64,000 nt of DNA from NCBI GenBank assembly GCA_023375785.1, contig SZWC01000517.1, positions 233,126-297,125 of the forward strand, written 5' to 3'. The position numbers were made by a program, and so were the translations under genes. Positions 50,061 through 63,500 of the stretch are shown one piece after another (position 1 is the stretch's first letter; every line of letters starts with the position of its first letter). Below the pieces are notes generated by a model. It was not told where the DNA came from, ran no database searches, and worked only from the letters and a program-made list of their open reading frames with translations. This DNA is from Penium margaritaceum (taxonomy: Eukaryota; Streptophyta; Zygnematophyceae; Desmidiales; Peniaceae).

Positions 50061-53039
50061 TAAGTGCGTGTAAGTACGTGTAAGTGCGTGTAAGTGCGTG
50101 TAATTGTGTGTAAGTGTGTGTATCTGCGTGTAAGTGTGTGTAAGTGCGTGTAAGTATGTGTAAGTGCGTGTAAGTGCATGTAAGTGCATGAAAGTGCGTG
50201 TAAGTGCATGTAAGTAATTGTAAGTGCGTGTAAGTATGTGTAAGCGCGTGTAAGTGCATGTAAGTTCGTGTAAGTGCGTGTAAGTGCATGTAAGTGCAAT
50301 TAACTGCGTATAAGTGTGTGTAAGTGCGTGTAAGTGCATGTAAGTGTGTATAAGTTCGTGTAAGTGTGTGCAAGTACGTGTAAGTGCGTATAAGTGCATG
50401 TAACTGCATGTAAGATAGTGTAAGTATGTATATGTATGTGTGAGTGTGTGTAAGTGCGTGTAAGTGCATGTAAGTGCGTGTAAGTGGGTGTAAACATGTG
50501 TAAGTACATGTAAGTGTGTATAAGTGCGGGTAAGTACGTGTAAGTGTGTGTAAGTGCGTGTAGGTATGTGTAAGTACATGTAAGTGCGTGTAGGTGCATG
50601 TAAGTCCGTGTAAGTGCGCGTAAGTGCGTGTAAGTGCGTACAAGTATGTGTGAGTGTGTGCAAGTGTGTGTAAGTGCCTGTAAGCATGTGTAAGTGCGTG
50701 TAAGTGCGTGTAAGTACGTGTAAGTGCGTGTAAGTGCGTGTTAGTGTGTATAAGTGCGTGTAAAAGCATGTAAGTGCGTGTAAGTGCATGTAACTGCGTG
50801 TAAGTGCGTGTAAGGGCGAGTGAGTGTGTGTAAGTATGTGTAAGTTCGTATAGGTACGTATAAGTCTGTGTAAGTGCGCGCAAGTGGGTGTAAGTGCGTG
50901 TAAGTGGGTGTAAGTGTGTATAAGTGTGTGTAAGTGCGTGTAAGTGTGTGTAAGTGCGTATAAGTGTGTTTAAGTGCGTATGAGTGTGTGTAGGTATGTG
51001 AAAGTGTGTGGAAGTACGTGTAAGTATGTGTAAGTACATGTAAGTGCGTGTAGGTGTATGCAAGTCCATGTAAGTCCGTGTAAGTACGTATAAGTGCGTA
51101 TAAGTATGTGTAAGTGTGTGCAAGTGCGTGTAAGTGCGCGTAAGTGCGTGTAAGTTTGTGTAAGTGCGTGTAAGTATGTGTAAGTGCGTGTAAGTGCGTG
51201 TTAGTGCGTATTAGTGCGTGTAAGTGCATGTAAGTACGTGTTAGTGTGTGTAAGTGTGTGTAAGTCCGTGTAAGTGCGTGTAAGTTTGTGCAAGTGCGTG
51301 TAAGTGCGTGTAAGTGCATGTAAGTACGTGTAAGTACGTGTAACTGCGTGTATGGGTGTGTAACTGCGTGTAAGTGGGTATAAGTGCGTGTAGGTGCGTG
51401 TAAGTGTATACAAGTGCATGTAAGTGCGTGTAAGTACGTGAAAGTGCATGTAAGTGTGTGTAAGTGCGTGTAAGTGTGTGTAACTGCGTGTAACTGCGTA
51501 CAAGTAAGTGTAAGTGTATGCAAGTGCGTGTAAGTGGATGTAAGTGTGTGTAAGTGCGTGTAAATTTGTGTAACTGCGTGTAAGTGTGTGTAACTACGTG
51601 TAAGTACGTGTAAGTGCAGGTAAGTGCGTGTAAGTACGTATAAATGCGTGTAATTGCATGTAAGTTCGTGTAATTACATGTAAGCACGCGTAAGGACATG
51701 TAAGTGTGTGTAAGTGCGTGTAAGTGCGTGTAAGTGCGTGTAAGTGCGTGTAAGTGCGTGTAAGTGCCTGTAAGTGTGTGAAACTGCGTGTAAGTGCGTG
51801 TAAGTACGTGTAAGTGGGTGTAAGTGTGTATAAGTGTGTGTAAGTGCCTTTAAGTGCTTGTATGTAAGTGCAACTGTGCGTAAGTGTGTGTAAGTGTGTG
51901 TAAGTGCGTGTAAGTGCGTATAAGTGCGTGCAAGTGCGTGTAAGTGCCTGTAAGTGCGTGTAAGTGCGTGTAATTGCGTGCAAGTCTTTGTAAGTATGTG
52001 TAAGTTCGTGTAAGTACGTGTAAGTTCGTGTAAGTCCGTGTAAGTGCGTGTAAGTTTGTGTAAGTACGTGTACGTATGTACAAGGGCAATGAACTGCATG
52101 TGAGTGCGTGTAAGTGCGTGTAAATACGTATAAGTGCATGTAAGTGTGTGCAAGTGCGTGTAAGTGCATGTAAGTGCGTGTAGGTGTGTGTAAGTGTGCG
52201 TAAGTGTATGAAAGTAGGTGTAAGTGCGTGTAAGTGCGTGTAAGTGCACGTAAGTGTGTGAAAGTGCATGTAAGTGCGTGTAAGTCTCTTTAAGTGCTTG
52301 TAAGTGTTTGTAATTGCGTGTAAGTGCGTATAAGTGTGTCTTAGTACGTGTATGTGCGTGTAAGTGCTTGTACATGTGTGTAAGTATGTGTAAGTTTGTG
52401 TATGTGCGTGTAAGTGCGTATACGTCTGTGTAAGTATGTGTGAGTGCATGTCATTGCGTGTAAGTCTGTGTAACTGTGTGTAAGTATGTGTAAGTGCGTG
52501 TAAGTGCGTGTAGGTATGTGTAAGTCTGTGTAAGTGTACGTAAGTGTGTGCAAGTGCGTGTAAGTACGTGTAAGTGTGTGTAAGTGTATATAAGTGCATG
52601 TAAGTGCGTGTAAGTGTGTGTAAGTGTGTGTAAGTACGTGTAAGTGTGTGTAAGTGCGTGTAAATGTGTATGAGTGCATGTAAGTGCGTGTAAGCATGCA
52701 TAAGTGCGTGCAACTACGTGTAACTATGTGTAAGTGCATACAAGTACGTGTAAGTTCATATAAGTGCGTATTAGTGCGTGTAAGTGTGTGTAAGTGCGTG
52801 TAAGTTTTTATAATTGCGTGAAGTGCGTGTAAGTGTGTGTAAGTGTGTTTAAGTACCCGTAAGTGTGTGTAAGTGCGTGTAAATGCGCATAAGTGCATGT
52901 AAGTGTGTGAAAACATGTATTTGTGCGTGTAACTGCATGTAAGTGCGTATAAGTACATGTAAGTGCGTATAAGTGCATGTAAGTGCGTGAAAGCACGTGT
53001 AAGTTTGTATAAGTACGTGTAAGTGCGTGTAAGTACGTG

Positions 53040-55400
53040 TAAGTATATGTAAGTGTGTGTTAGTGTGTGTAAGTGTGTGTAGATTCGTGTAAGTGCCTAT
53101 AAGTGCATGTAAGTGTGTGTAAGTACATATAACTGCGTGTCAGTGCGTGTATGTACGTGTAAGTACGTGTGAGTACATGTAAGTACGTGTAAGTGAGTGT
53201 CAGTGCATGTAAGTACGTGTAAGTACGTGTAAGTGAGTATAAGTGTGTGAAACTGCATGTAAGTGCGTGTAAGTGCGGGTAAGTGTGTGTAAGTGCATGT
53301 AAGTGCAAATAAGTACGTGTAAGTGCATGTAAGTACGTGTAAGCGTGTATAAGTGTGTGTAAGTGTGTGTAAGTGTATGTAAGTGTGGATAAGTGTGTGT
53401 AAGTGCGTGTAAGTGTGTGCAAGTATGTGTACGTACGTGCAAGTTTGTGTAAGTGCGTATAAGTGCGTGTAAGTGCGTGTATGTGCGTGTAAGTACGTGT
53501 AGGTACGTGTAAGTGCATGTAACTGCGTGTACGTACGTGTAAGTATTTGTAAGTACGTGTAAGTGCGTGTACGTACATGTAAGTTTGTGTAAGTGTGTGT
53601 AAGTGCGTGTAAGTGCAATCAATTGCGTGTAATTGCGTGTAAGTGTGTGTAAGTGTGTGTAAGTGTGTGTAAGTGTGTGTAAGTGTGTGAAAGTGCGTAT
53701 AAGTGGGTGAAAGTACGTGTAAGTGCGTGTAAGTGCGTGTAAGTGCGTGTAAGTATGTGTAACTGTGTCTAAGTACGTATGAGTGCGTATAAGTGTGTAA
53801 TTGCGTGTAAGTCTTTGTAGGTGAGTGTAAGTACGTGTAAGTGCGCGTAAGTGCGTGTAAGTTCATGTAACTGCTTATAAGTGCATGCAAGTGCAATGAA
53901 CTGCGTGTAAGTGCGCGTAAGTGTGTGTAAGTGTGTGTAAGTGCGTGTAAGTGTTTGCAAGTGCGTATAAGTGCGTGGAGTGTGTGTAAGTGCGTGTAAG
54001 TCTCTGTAAGTACGTATAAGTGCGTGTAAGTGCTTTTAAGTGCACGTAAGTGTGTGTAAGTACGTGTAAGTGTGTGTAAGTTCTTGTAAGTGCTGGTAAG
54101 TACGTGTAACTGCGTGTAAGTACGTATAAGTGCGTGTAAGTATATGTAAGTGCGTGTAAGTGTGTGTATGTGCTTGTAAGTGCGTGTAAGTTTGTGTAAG
54201 TGCGTGTAAGTGTGTGTAAGTGCATATAAATACGTGTGAGTGCATGTAAGTACGTGAAAGTGTATGTACATGCGTGTAAGTATGTGTAAGTGCGTGTAAG
54301 TGTGTGTAAGTGCATGTAAGGGCGTGTAAGTGCGTTTAAGTGCGTGTAAGTGTTTTAAAGTATGTGTAAGTGCGTGTAGGTGCGTGTAAGTCTGTGTAAA
54401 AGCGCGTAAGTGCGTGTAAGTACGTGTAAGTGTGTGTAAGTGTGTGTAAGAATGTGGAAGTGCATGTAAGTGGGTGTAAGTGCCTGTAAGTGTGTGTAAG
54501 TGTGTGTAAGTGTGTATAAGTGCGTGTAAATGCGTGTAAGTGCATGTATGTGCGTGTAAGCACGTGTAAGTACGTGTAACTGCGTGTAAGTGCGTGTAAT
54601 TACGTGTATGTGTGTGTAAGTACATGTATCTACGTGTAAGTGCATGTAAGTGTATGTAAGTTCGTGTAAGTATGTGTAAGTGCGTATAGCTGCGTGTAAG
54701 TGCGTGTAAAAACGTGTAAGTGCAAGCAAGTATGTGTAAGTGTGTGTAAGTGCGTGTAAGTGCGTGTAAGTGTGTGCAAGTACCTGTAAGTATGTGTAAG
54801 TGCGTGTAACTGTGTGTAAGTGTGTGTAAGTGTGTGTAAATGCGTGTAAGTGCATGTAAGTGCGTGTAAGTGTGTGTAAGTGCTTGTAAGTGTTTGTAAG
54901 TATGTGCAAGTACGTAAAAGTGCCTATTAGTGTTTGTAAGTTTGTGTTAGTGCGTGTGAGTACGTGTAAGTACAATTAACTGCGTGTAAGTGCATTTCAG
55001 TGCATGTAAGTGCGTGTAAGTATGTGTAAGTGCGTGCAAGTGTGTGCAAGTACGTGTAAGTGCATGTAAGAATGCATAAATGCGTATAAGTGTGTGTAAG
55101 TGCGTGTAAGTATGTGTAAGTGCGAATAACTGCGTGTAAGTACGTGTAAGTGCATTTAAGTGCATGTAAGTGCCTGTAAGTACGTGTAAGTGCGTGTAAG
55201 TGCGTGTACGTGCGTGTAAGTGTTTGTAATCACGTATAAGTACGTATAAGTGCGTGTAAGTGCGTGTAAGTTTGTGTATGTGTATGTAAAAGCGTGTAAT
55301 AACAATTAATTGCGTGTAAGTGCGTGTAAGTGCGTGTTAGTGCGTGTAAGTACGTGTAAGTGTGTGCAAGTGTGTGCAAGTACGTTTAAGTGCGTGTAAA
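53040..55400 (+). repeat. Left copy of an 8.6-kb spaced duplication (partner 61.68-64.0 kb)
   Basis: Register-breaking markers are shared in order: AAGTGCCTAT (53091 and 61738), GTGGAGTGTG...GTCTCTGTAAG (54000 and 62617) and TACAATTAACTGC (54971 and 63588). The offset is 8,617-8,647 bp. Between the two copies lies the spacer plus the 121-bp array. Confidence 0.85.
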
Positions 55401-58400
55401 TGCGTATAAGTGCGTGTAACTGTGTGTAAGTGCGTGTAAGTGCATGTAAGTGTGTGTAAATGCGTGTAAGTGCGTGTAAGTGCGTGTAAGTGCGAGTAAG
55501 TGCGTGTAAGTGCGTGTAAGTGCGTGTAAGTGCGTGTAAGTGTGTGTAATTGCATAAGTGCGTGTAAGTACGTGTAAGTGCGTATAACTGTGTATAACTA
55601 TGTGTAACTGTGTGTAAGTACGTGTAAGTGCGTGTATGTACGTATTAGTGCGTGTAAGTATGAGAAAGTGCATGTAAGTGCATGTAAGTGCGTGTAAGTG
55701 CGTGTAAGTGCGTGTAAGTGTATGTAAGTGTGTGTAAGTGCGTGTAAGTGCGTGTAAGTATGTGCAAGTGCGTGTAAGTGCGTGTAAGTGGTTGTAAGTG
55801 CATGTAAGTTATTGTAAGTGTGTGTAAGTGAGTGTAAGTGCGTGTAAGTGCGTCTAAGTGGGCGTAAGTGTGTATAAGTGCATGTAAGTGTATGTAAGTA
55901 CATGTTAGTGCGTGTAAGTGTTTGTTAGTGTGTGTAAGTGTGTGTAAGTATGTGTAAGTGCGTACAAGTGCATGCAAATGCATGTCAGTATGTGTAAGTG
56001 TGTGTAAGTATGTATAAGTGTGTGGAACAGTGTATAAGTAGTTGTAAGTATGTGTAAATGCGTATATGTGCATGTAAGTGTGTGTATCTGCGTGTAAGTG
56101 TGTATAATTCCATGTAAGTGCATGTAAATGTGTGTAAGTGCGTGTAAGTGCGTTTAAGTGTGTGTAAGTGCGTGTAAGTGCGTGTAAGTGCTTGTAAGTG
56201 GTGTAAGTGTGTGTAAGTGTGTATAAGTGCTTGTAAGTGCGTGTAAGTGTGTGTAAGTGTGTATAAGTGCATGTAAGTGCGTGAAAGCATGTGTAAGTAC
56301 ATGTAAGTGCGTGTAAGTACGTGTAAGTGTGTGTAAGTACATGTAAGTACGTATAAGTGTGTGTAAGTGTGTGTAAGTGCGTATAAGTAAATGTAAGTGC
56401 GTGTAAGTACGTGAAAGTGTGTGTAAGTGCGTGTAAGTACGTGTAAGCACGTTTAAGTGCGTGTAAGTGTGTGTAAATGCGTTTAAGTACGTGTAAGTGC
56501 GTGTAAATGCGTGTAAGTGCGTAAGTGCCATTAACTGTGCGTACGTGCGTGTAATTGCGTATTGCTACGTGTAATTGTGTGTATGTGTGTGTAAGTGCAG
56601 GTAAGTGCGTATAAGTGCGTGTAAGTACGTGTAAGTGCATGTAAGTATGTGTAAATGTGTGTTAGTGTGTGTAAGTACGTGCAAGTACGTATATGTACAT
56701 GTAGGTATGTGTAAGTGCGTGTAACTGCATATAAGAGGGTTTAAGTGCATGTAAGTTGTTGTAAGTGCGTGTAAGTACGTCTAAGTGCGTGGAAGTGCGT
56801 GTAAGTGCGCGTAAGTGCGTATAAGTACATGTAAGTGTATGTAAGTACATGTTAGTGCGTGTTAGTGTGTGTATGTGCTTGTAAGTGCGTGTAAGTATGT
56901 GTAAGTGTGTACAAGTGCGTGCAAGTGCGTGTAAGTGTGTGTAAGTATGTGTAAGTATTTATAAGTGTGTGGAACACTGTGTAAGTAGGTGTAAGTGCGT
57001 GTATGTGCGTATATATGCGTGTGAGTACGTTAAACTGTGTGTAAGTGTGTATCATTGCATGTAAGTGCATGTAAATGCGTGTAAGTGTGTGTCAGTGCGT
57101 ATAAGTGCGTGTAAGTGCGTGTAAGTGTGTGTAAGTTTGTTTAAATGCGTGTAAGTACGTGTAAATACGTGTAACTGCGTGTAACTACATGTAACTACGT
57201 GTAAGTGCGTGTAAGTTCTTCTAAGTGCTTGTAAGTGCGTGTAATTGCGTGTAAGTGCGTATAAGTACATGTAAGTTCATGTAAGTGCGTGTAAGTACGT
57301 GTAAGTGCTTGTAAGTGTGTGTAAGTGTGTGTAAGTGTGTGTAAGTGCGTGTAAGTGGACGTAAGCATGTGTAAGTGCATGTAAGTGTGTGTAAGTGCGT
57401 GTGAGTACATGTAAGTGTGTGTAAATGCATGTAAGTACGTACAAGTGTATGTAAGTCCGTGTAAGTGCGTATAAGTATTTGTAAGTGCGTGTAATTGCGT
57501 GTGAGTGCGTGTAAGTGCAAGTAAGTGTGTGTAAGTACGTGTAAGTGCGTATTCGTGCATGTAAGTGCATGTAAGTGCGTGTAAGTGTGTGTACATGCGT
57601 GTATGTACGTGTAAGTGTGTGTAACTGCGTGTAAGTCTGTGTAAGTGTATGTAAGTACGTGTAAGTGTGTGTAACTGTGTGTAAGTGCGTGTAAGTGCGT
57701 GTAAGTGCGTGTAAGTGCGTGTATGTGTGTATAAGTACGTGTAAGTGTGTGTTAGTGCATGTACGTGCGTGTAACTGCATGCAACTGTGTGTACATGTGT
57801 GTAAGTGCGTGTAAGTGCGTATAAGTATGTGTAAGTGCATGTAACTGTGTGTAAGTGCATTCAAGTATGTGTAAGTATGTGTAAGTGTGTGTAAGTACAT
57901 GTAAGTGGGTGTAAGTACGTGTAAGTGCGTGTAAGTACGTGTAAGTACATGTAAATGCGTGTAAGTACGTGTAAGTGCATGTGAGTGCGACTAAGTACGT
58001 ATAAGTACATGTAAGTGCATGTAAGTATGTGTAAGTGCATGAAAGTGCGTGTAAGTACGTTGAAGTACGTGTAAGTGGGTATAAGTGCATATAAGTGCAT
58101 GTAAGTGCGTGAAAGTGTGTGTAAGTGCGTGTAAGTGTGTGTACGTGGATGTAAGTGCGTGTTAGTGTGCGTAACTGCGTGTAAGTACGTGTAAGTGCGT
58201 GTAAGTACGTGTAAGTGCGTGTAAGTGCATGTAAGTGTTTGTAAGTGCGTGTAAGTACGTGTAAGTGCGTGTAAGTGTGTGTAACTGCGTGTAAGTGCGT
58301 ATAACTCGGTGTAAGTATGTATAAGTGCATGTAAGTGCATGTAAGTACGTGTACGTGTAAGTGTGTGTGAGTGCGTGTAAGTGCGTATAAGTGCATGTCA

Positions 58401-58671
58401 CTGTTTGTAAGTACGTGTAAGTACGTGTAAGTGCGGGTAAGTAGGTGTAAGTTCGTTTAAGTGCGTGTCTGTGCGTGTAAGTGCAGTTAACTACGTGTAA
58501 GTGTGTATAAGTGCGTGTAAGTCCGTGTAAGTGTGTATAAGTGCGTGTAAATGTGTACAAGTGCGTGTAAGTGTGTGTTATTGCGTGTAAGTACGTGTAA
58601 GTGTGTATAAGTACGTGTAAGTGCGTGTAAGTGCGTGTAAGTGCGTGTAAGTGCGTGTAAGTGGGTGTAAG

Positions 58672-59004
58672 AAGTATAGGCAATCGCATGGGTTTTATAC
58701 ACTGAACTGTTTGTATATAGGGGAGATCTGCAACATTACATACCTCATGTGTTAATGCATTCTCAAATACGCTGAGCTAATTGTGTATAGAATGTGTTCC
58801 ATGTGTAACACTGAACTTGAACGCTGTTGGGTATGTGCATTTTTTCTTTGGTCTAGGACTCTTTGCGTGTGCATTGCAAGAGTAGTGTACAAAATCGTAC
58901 GATGATACACTAGTCAAGATACACTGTGGGCACTGTACATTATTGTATTAGTGTATAGATCTTCTTGTTGCATGCACCAGTTGCACGCATCAGTTGGTAA
59001 AAGT
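58672..59004. other. Unique spacer, no gene recognised
   Basis: This AT-richer sequence has no open frame of note. ACACTGAACT/ACGCTGAGCT-like strings occur near 58700, 58770 and 58818, suggesting an eroded ~50-70 bp repeat. Its right part (GTATGGGACAGTG from 59005) grades into the first divergent copy of the 121-bp array. Confidence 0.6.
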
Positions 59005-59092
59005 GTATGGGACAGTGTACGCGTGGGGGTCCAGTTTTGTTCATCAGGGTATAAGGTGTTTTAGTACATGTGGTCTGTTCCTTGTTGTAATT

Positions 59093-59117
59093 GGGTAGGG
59101 AGGGGGGGGGGAGGGGG
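59093..59117 (+). repeat. G-quadruplex-capable run in the left edge copy
   Basis: GGG-TA-GGG-A-G(10)-A-GGGGG gives at least four G-tracts of three or more with 1-2 nt loops, satisfying the usual G4 pattern. It is absent in this form from the identical internal copies. Confidence 0.75.
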
Positions 59118-60434
59118 CTCAGTGTATTGGTACAGTGTATGGGACAGTGTATATGGTAGGGGTCTAGTTTTGTTCACTAGTGTATGGGGTGTTGTAGTAC
59201 ATGTGGTCCGTCCCTTGTTGTGTGTGGGTGGGGGGGAGCTCAATGTATTGGTACAGTGTATGGGACAGTGTATATGGTAGGGGTCTAGTTTTGTTCACTA
59301 GTGTATGGGGTGTTGTAGTACATGTGGTCCGTCCCTTGTTGTGTGTGGGTGGGGGGGAGCTCAATGTATTGGTACAGTGTATGGGACAGTGTATATGGTA
59401 GGGGTCTAGTTTTGTTCACTAGTGTATGGGGTGTTGTAGTACATGTGGTCCGTCCCTTGTTGTGTGTGGGTGGGGGGGAGCTCAATGTATTGGTACAGTG
59501 TATGGGACAGTGTATATGGTAGGGGTCTAGTTTTGTTCACTAGTGTATGGGGTGTTGTAGTACATGTGGTCCGTCCCTTGTTGTGTGTGGGTGGGGGGGA
59601 GCTCAATGTATTGGTACAGTGTATGGGACAGTGTATATGGTAGGGGTCTAGTTTTGTTCACTAGTGTATGGGGTGTTGTAGTACATGTGGTCCGTCCCTT
59701 GTTGTGTGTGGGTGGGGGGGAGCTCAATGTATTGGTACAGTGTATGGGACAGTGTATATGGTAGGGGTCTAGTTTTGTTCACTAGTGTATGGGGTGTTGT
59801 AGTACATGTGGTCCGTCCCTTGTTGTGTGTGGGTGGGGGGGAGCTCAATGTATTGGTACAGTGTATGGGACAGTGTATATGGTAGGGGTCTAGTTTTGTT
59901 CACTAGTGTATGGGGTGTTGTAGTACATGTGGTCCGTCCCTTGTTGTGTGTGGGTGGGGGGGAGCTCAATGTATTGGTACAGTGTATGGGACAGTGTATA
60001 TGGTAGGGGTCTAGTTTTGTTCACTAGTGTATGGGGTGTTGTAGTACATGTGGTCCGTCCCTTGTTGTGTGTGGGTGGGGGGGAGCTCAATGTATTGGTA
60101 CAGTGTATGGGACAGTGTATATGGTAGGGGTCTAGTTTTGTTCACTAGTGTATGGGGTGTTGTAGTACATGTGGTCCGTCCCTTGTTGTGTGTGGGTGGG
60201 GGGGAGCTCAATGTATTGGTACAGTGTATGGGACAGTGTATATGGTAGGGGTCTAGTTTTGTTCACTAGTGTATGGGGTGTTGTAGTACATGTGGTCCGT
60301 CCCTTGTTGTGTGTGGGTGGGGGGGAGCTCAATGTATTGGTACAGTGTATGGGACAGTGTATATGGTAGGGGTCTAGTTTTGTTCACTAGTGTATGGGGT
60401 GTTAGAGTGTATTTGGTCTGTCCCTTGTTGTGTG

Positions 60435-60459
60435 TGGGTGGGGAGGGAGGGGGAGGGGG
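60435..60459 (+). repeat. G-quadruplex-capable run in the right edge copy
   Basis: GGG-T-GGGG-A-GGG-A-GGGGG-A-GGGGG has five G-tracts separated by single-base loops, a strong G4 candidate on the plus strand. Confidence 0.8.
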
Positions 60460-60549
60460 CTCAGTGTATGGGTACAGTAAATTGGAAGGTGTATGTGGTG
60501 GGGGTCTAGTTTTGTTCACTAGTGTATGGGGTGTTGTAGTGTATGTTGA

Positions 60550-63500
60550 GTGTGTAAGTGTGTGTAAGTGCGTGTAAGTATGTGTAACTGCGTATAAGTG
60601 CGTGTAAGTGCAGGTAAGTGTGTGTAAGTGCGTGTAAATGCGTGTAAGTGCGTGTAAGTGCGTGAAATTGTGTATAAGTGCGTGTACGTGTGTGTAAGTA
60701 CATGTGAGTGCGTGTTAGTGTGTGTAAGTGCGTGTACGTTTGTGTAAGTATGTGTAAGAGCATGTAAGTGCAATTAACTGCGTGTAAGTACGTCCAAGTG
60801 TGTGTAAGTACGTGTAAGTGTGTGTATGTGCGTATAAGTGCATGTAAGTGCGTATAAGTACGTGTAAGTGCGTGTAAGAGCGTGTAAGTGCATGTAAGTG
60901 TGTACAAGTGTGTGTAAGTGCGTGTAAGTGCGTGTAAGTACGTGTAAGTGTGTATAAGTGTATGTAAGTGCGTGTAAGTGCGTGTAAGTGCGTGTAAGTG
61001 CGTGTAAGTATGTGTAAGTATGTGTAAGTGTGTATAAGTGCGTGTAAGTGCATGTTAGTGCGTGTAAGTGCGTATAAGTGCGTGTGAGTGCGTGTAAGTA
61101 TTTGTAAGTGCGTGTATCTGCGTGTAACTGGATGTAAGTTCATGTAAGTTCTTGTAAGTGTGTGTAAGTGCGTGTAAGTACGTGTAAGTGTGTGTAAGTA
61201 CGTGTAACTACGTGTAAGTGCATGTATGTGCATGTAAGTGAGTGTAAGTGTGTGTAGGTGCATGTACATGCGTGTAAGTATGTGTACGTGAGTACAAGTA
61301 CGTGCAAGTGCGTGTAAGTACGTGGAAGTGCGTGTAAGTGCACGTAAGTACGTGTAAGTGTGTGGAACACTGTGTAAGTATGTGTAAGTATGTAAAAGTG
61401 TGTGTAAGTACGTGTAAGTACACGTAACTACGTGTATGTGCGTGTAAGTGCGTAAAAGTGCATGTAAGTGCGTGTAAGTGCATGTAAGTGTGTGTGTAAG
61501 TACGTGTAAATGCGTGTAAGTACGTGTAAGTGGATGTAAGTGCGTGTAAGTACGTGTAAGTGTGGATACGTACGTATACGTATGTGTAAAAGTGTGTAAG
61601 TGCGTGTAAGTGTGTGTAATTGTGTGTAAGTGCGTGAAAGTATGTGTAAGTTTGCATAAGTATGCGTAAGTGCGTGTAAGTACGTGTAAGCATATGTAAG
61701 TGTGTGTTAGTGCATGTAACTGTGTGTAAGTTTGTGTAAGTGCCTATAAGTGCATGTTAGTGTATGTAAGTACGTATAAGTGCGTGTCAGTGCGTGTAAG
61801 TACGTGTAAGTACGTGTGAGTGCATGAAGGAACGTGTAAGTGCTTGTAAGTGCATGTAAGTACGTGTAAGTGCGTGTAAGTGCGTATAAGTGTGTGAAAC
61901 TACATGTAAGTGCGTGTAAGTGCGGGTTAGTGCGTGTAAGTGCGTGTAAGTGCGTATAAGTGCGTGTAAGTGCATGTAAGCACGTGTAAGTGTGTATAAG
62001 TGTGTGTAAGTGCGTGTAAGTGCATGTAAGTGTGGATAAGTGTGTGTAAGTGCGTGTAAGTGTGTGCAAGTACTTGTACGTACGTGCAAGTTTGTGTAAG
62101 TGCGGATAAGTGCGTGTAAGTGCGTGTATGTGCGTATAAGTACGTGTAGGTACGTGTAAGTGCATGTAAGTACGTGTAAGTACATGCAAGTGCATGTACG
62201 TACATGTAAGTTTGTGTATGTGTGTGTAAGTGCAATCAACTGCGTGTAATTGCGTGTTAGTGTGTGTAAGTGTATGTAAGTGTGTGTAAGTGTGTGAAAG
62301 TGCGTATAAGTACGTGTAAGTACGTGTAAGTGCGTGTAAGTGCGTGTAAATGCGTGTAAGTACGTGTAAGTGCGTCTAAGTGCGTGTAAGTGCGTATAAG
62401 TGTGTAATTACGTGCAAGTCTTTGTAAGTGCGTGTAAGTACATGTAAGTGCGCGTAAGTGCGTGTAAGTTCATGTAACTGCGTATAAGTGCATGCAAGTG
62501 CGTATAACTGCGTGTAAGTGCGTGTAAGTGTGTGTAAGTGCGTGTAAGTGCGTGTAAGTGCGTGTAAGTGTGTGCAAGTGCGTATAAGTACGTGGAGTGT
62601 GTGTAAGTGCGTGTAAGTCTCTGTAAGTACGTATAAGTGCTTTTAAGTACTTTTAAGTACGCGTAAGTGTGTGTAAGTACGTGTAAGTGTGTGTAAGTTC
62701 TTGTAAGTGCTGGTAAGTACGTGTAATTGCGTGTAAGTACGTATATGTGCGTGTAAGTGTATGTAAGTGCGTGTAAGTATGTGTAAGTGCTTGTAAGTGC
62801 GTGTAAGTTCATGTAAATACGTGTAAGTGTGTATAAGTGCGTGAAAGTACGTGTGAGTGCATGTAAGTGCGTGAAAGGGTATGTACTTGCGTGTAAGTAT
62901 GTGTAAGTACGTGTAAGTGTGTGTAAATGCATGTAAGTGCGTGTAAGTGCGTTTAAGTGCGTGTAAGTGTTTTTAAGTATGTGTAAGTGCGTGTAGGTGC
63001 GTGCAAGTCCGTGTAAAAGCGCGTTAGTACGTGTAAGTGTGTGTAAGTGCGTGTAAGTGTGTGTAAGAATGTGTAAGTGCATGTGAGTGCGTGTAAGTGC
63101 CTGTAAGTGTTTGTAAGTGCGTGTAAGTGTATGTAAGTGCGTGTAAATGCGTGTAAGTGTATGTAAGTGCGTGTAAGCACGTATAAGTACGTGTAACTGC
63201 GTGTAAGTGGGTGTAAGTACGTGTATGTGTGTGTAAGTACATGTAAGTGTGTGTAAGTGCATGTAAGTGTATGTAAGTGCGTGTAAGTATGTGTAAGTGC
63301 GTGTAGTTGCGTGTAAGTACGTGTAAGTACGTGTAAGTGCATGTAAGTATATGTAAGTGCGTGTAAGTGCGTGTCAATGCGTGTAAGTGTGTGCAAGTGC
63401 GTGTAAGTATGTGTAAGTGCGTATAACTGTGTGTAAGTGTGTGTAAGTGTGTGTAATTGCGTGTAAGTGCGTGTAAGTGCGTGTAAGTGTGTGTAAGTGC

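Larger units (their letters stand above)
36621..58671 (+). repeat. Decamer array block 4 (GTGCGTGTAA on plus), 22 kb
   Basis: About 2,200 units, the longest uniform-orientation block. It contains several nested higher-order repeats listed separately. Landmark GTGCAATTAACTGC or its close variants recur at, for example, 43103, 45647, 48155, 50294 and 54970. Minus-strand open frames are repeat artefacts. Confidence 0.97.
59005..60549. repeat. 121-bp tandem array with ten identical copies
   Basis: GTATGGGACAGTGTA starts at 59005, then at 59137 and every 121 bp to 60347. The ten units from 59137 to 60346 appear identical base for base. The first unit (132 bp) and the last (60347 onward) are diverged and contain expanded G-runs. 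Each unit contains GGGTGGGGGGG and two GGGG runs. Short open frames of 66 codons on both strands repeat in every unit and show no sign of being genes. Divergent edges with identical interior copies indicate recent expansion from an older seed. Confidence 0.95.

Noticed and set aside
8850-58396. Hundreds of long open frames (up to 697 codons) of Thr/His/Leu/Tyr repeats
   Set aside because: They exist in all three frames of the C-rich strand at once, switch strand with array orientation, have no non-repeat domain and follow directly from a stop-free 10-bp unit. They are not supported as genes.
59005-60549. 121-bp array as a CRISPR locus
   Set aside because: There are no unique spacers between repeats. 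The units are contiguous and identical, and the context is eukaryotic.
59061-60577. Repeated 66-codon open frames on both strands of the 121-bp array
   Set aside because: Identical frames arise in every unit on both strands, each overlapping the next copy, without codon or domain evidence. They are a consequence of tandem repetition.
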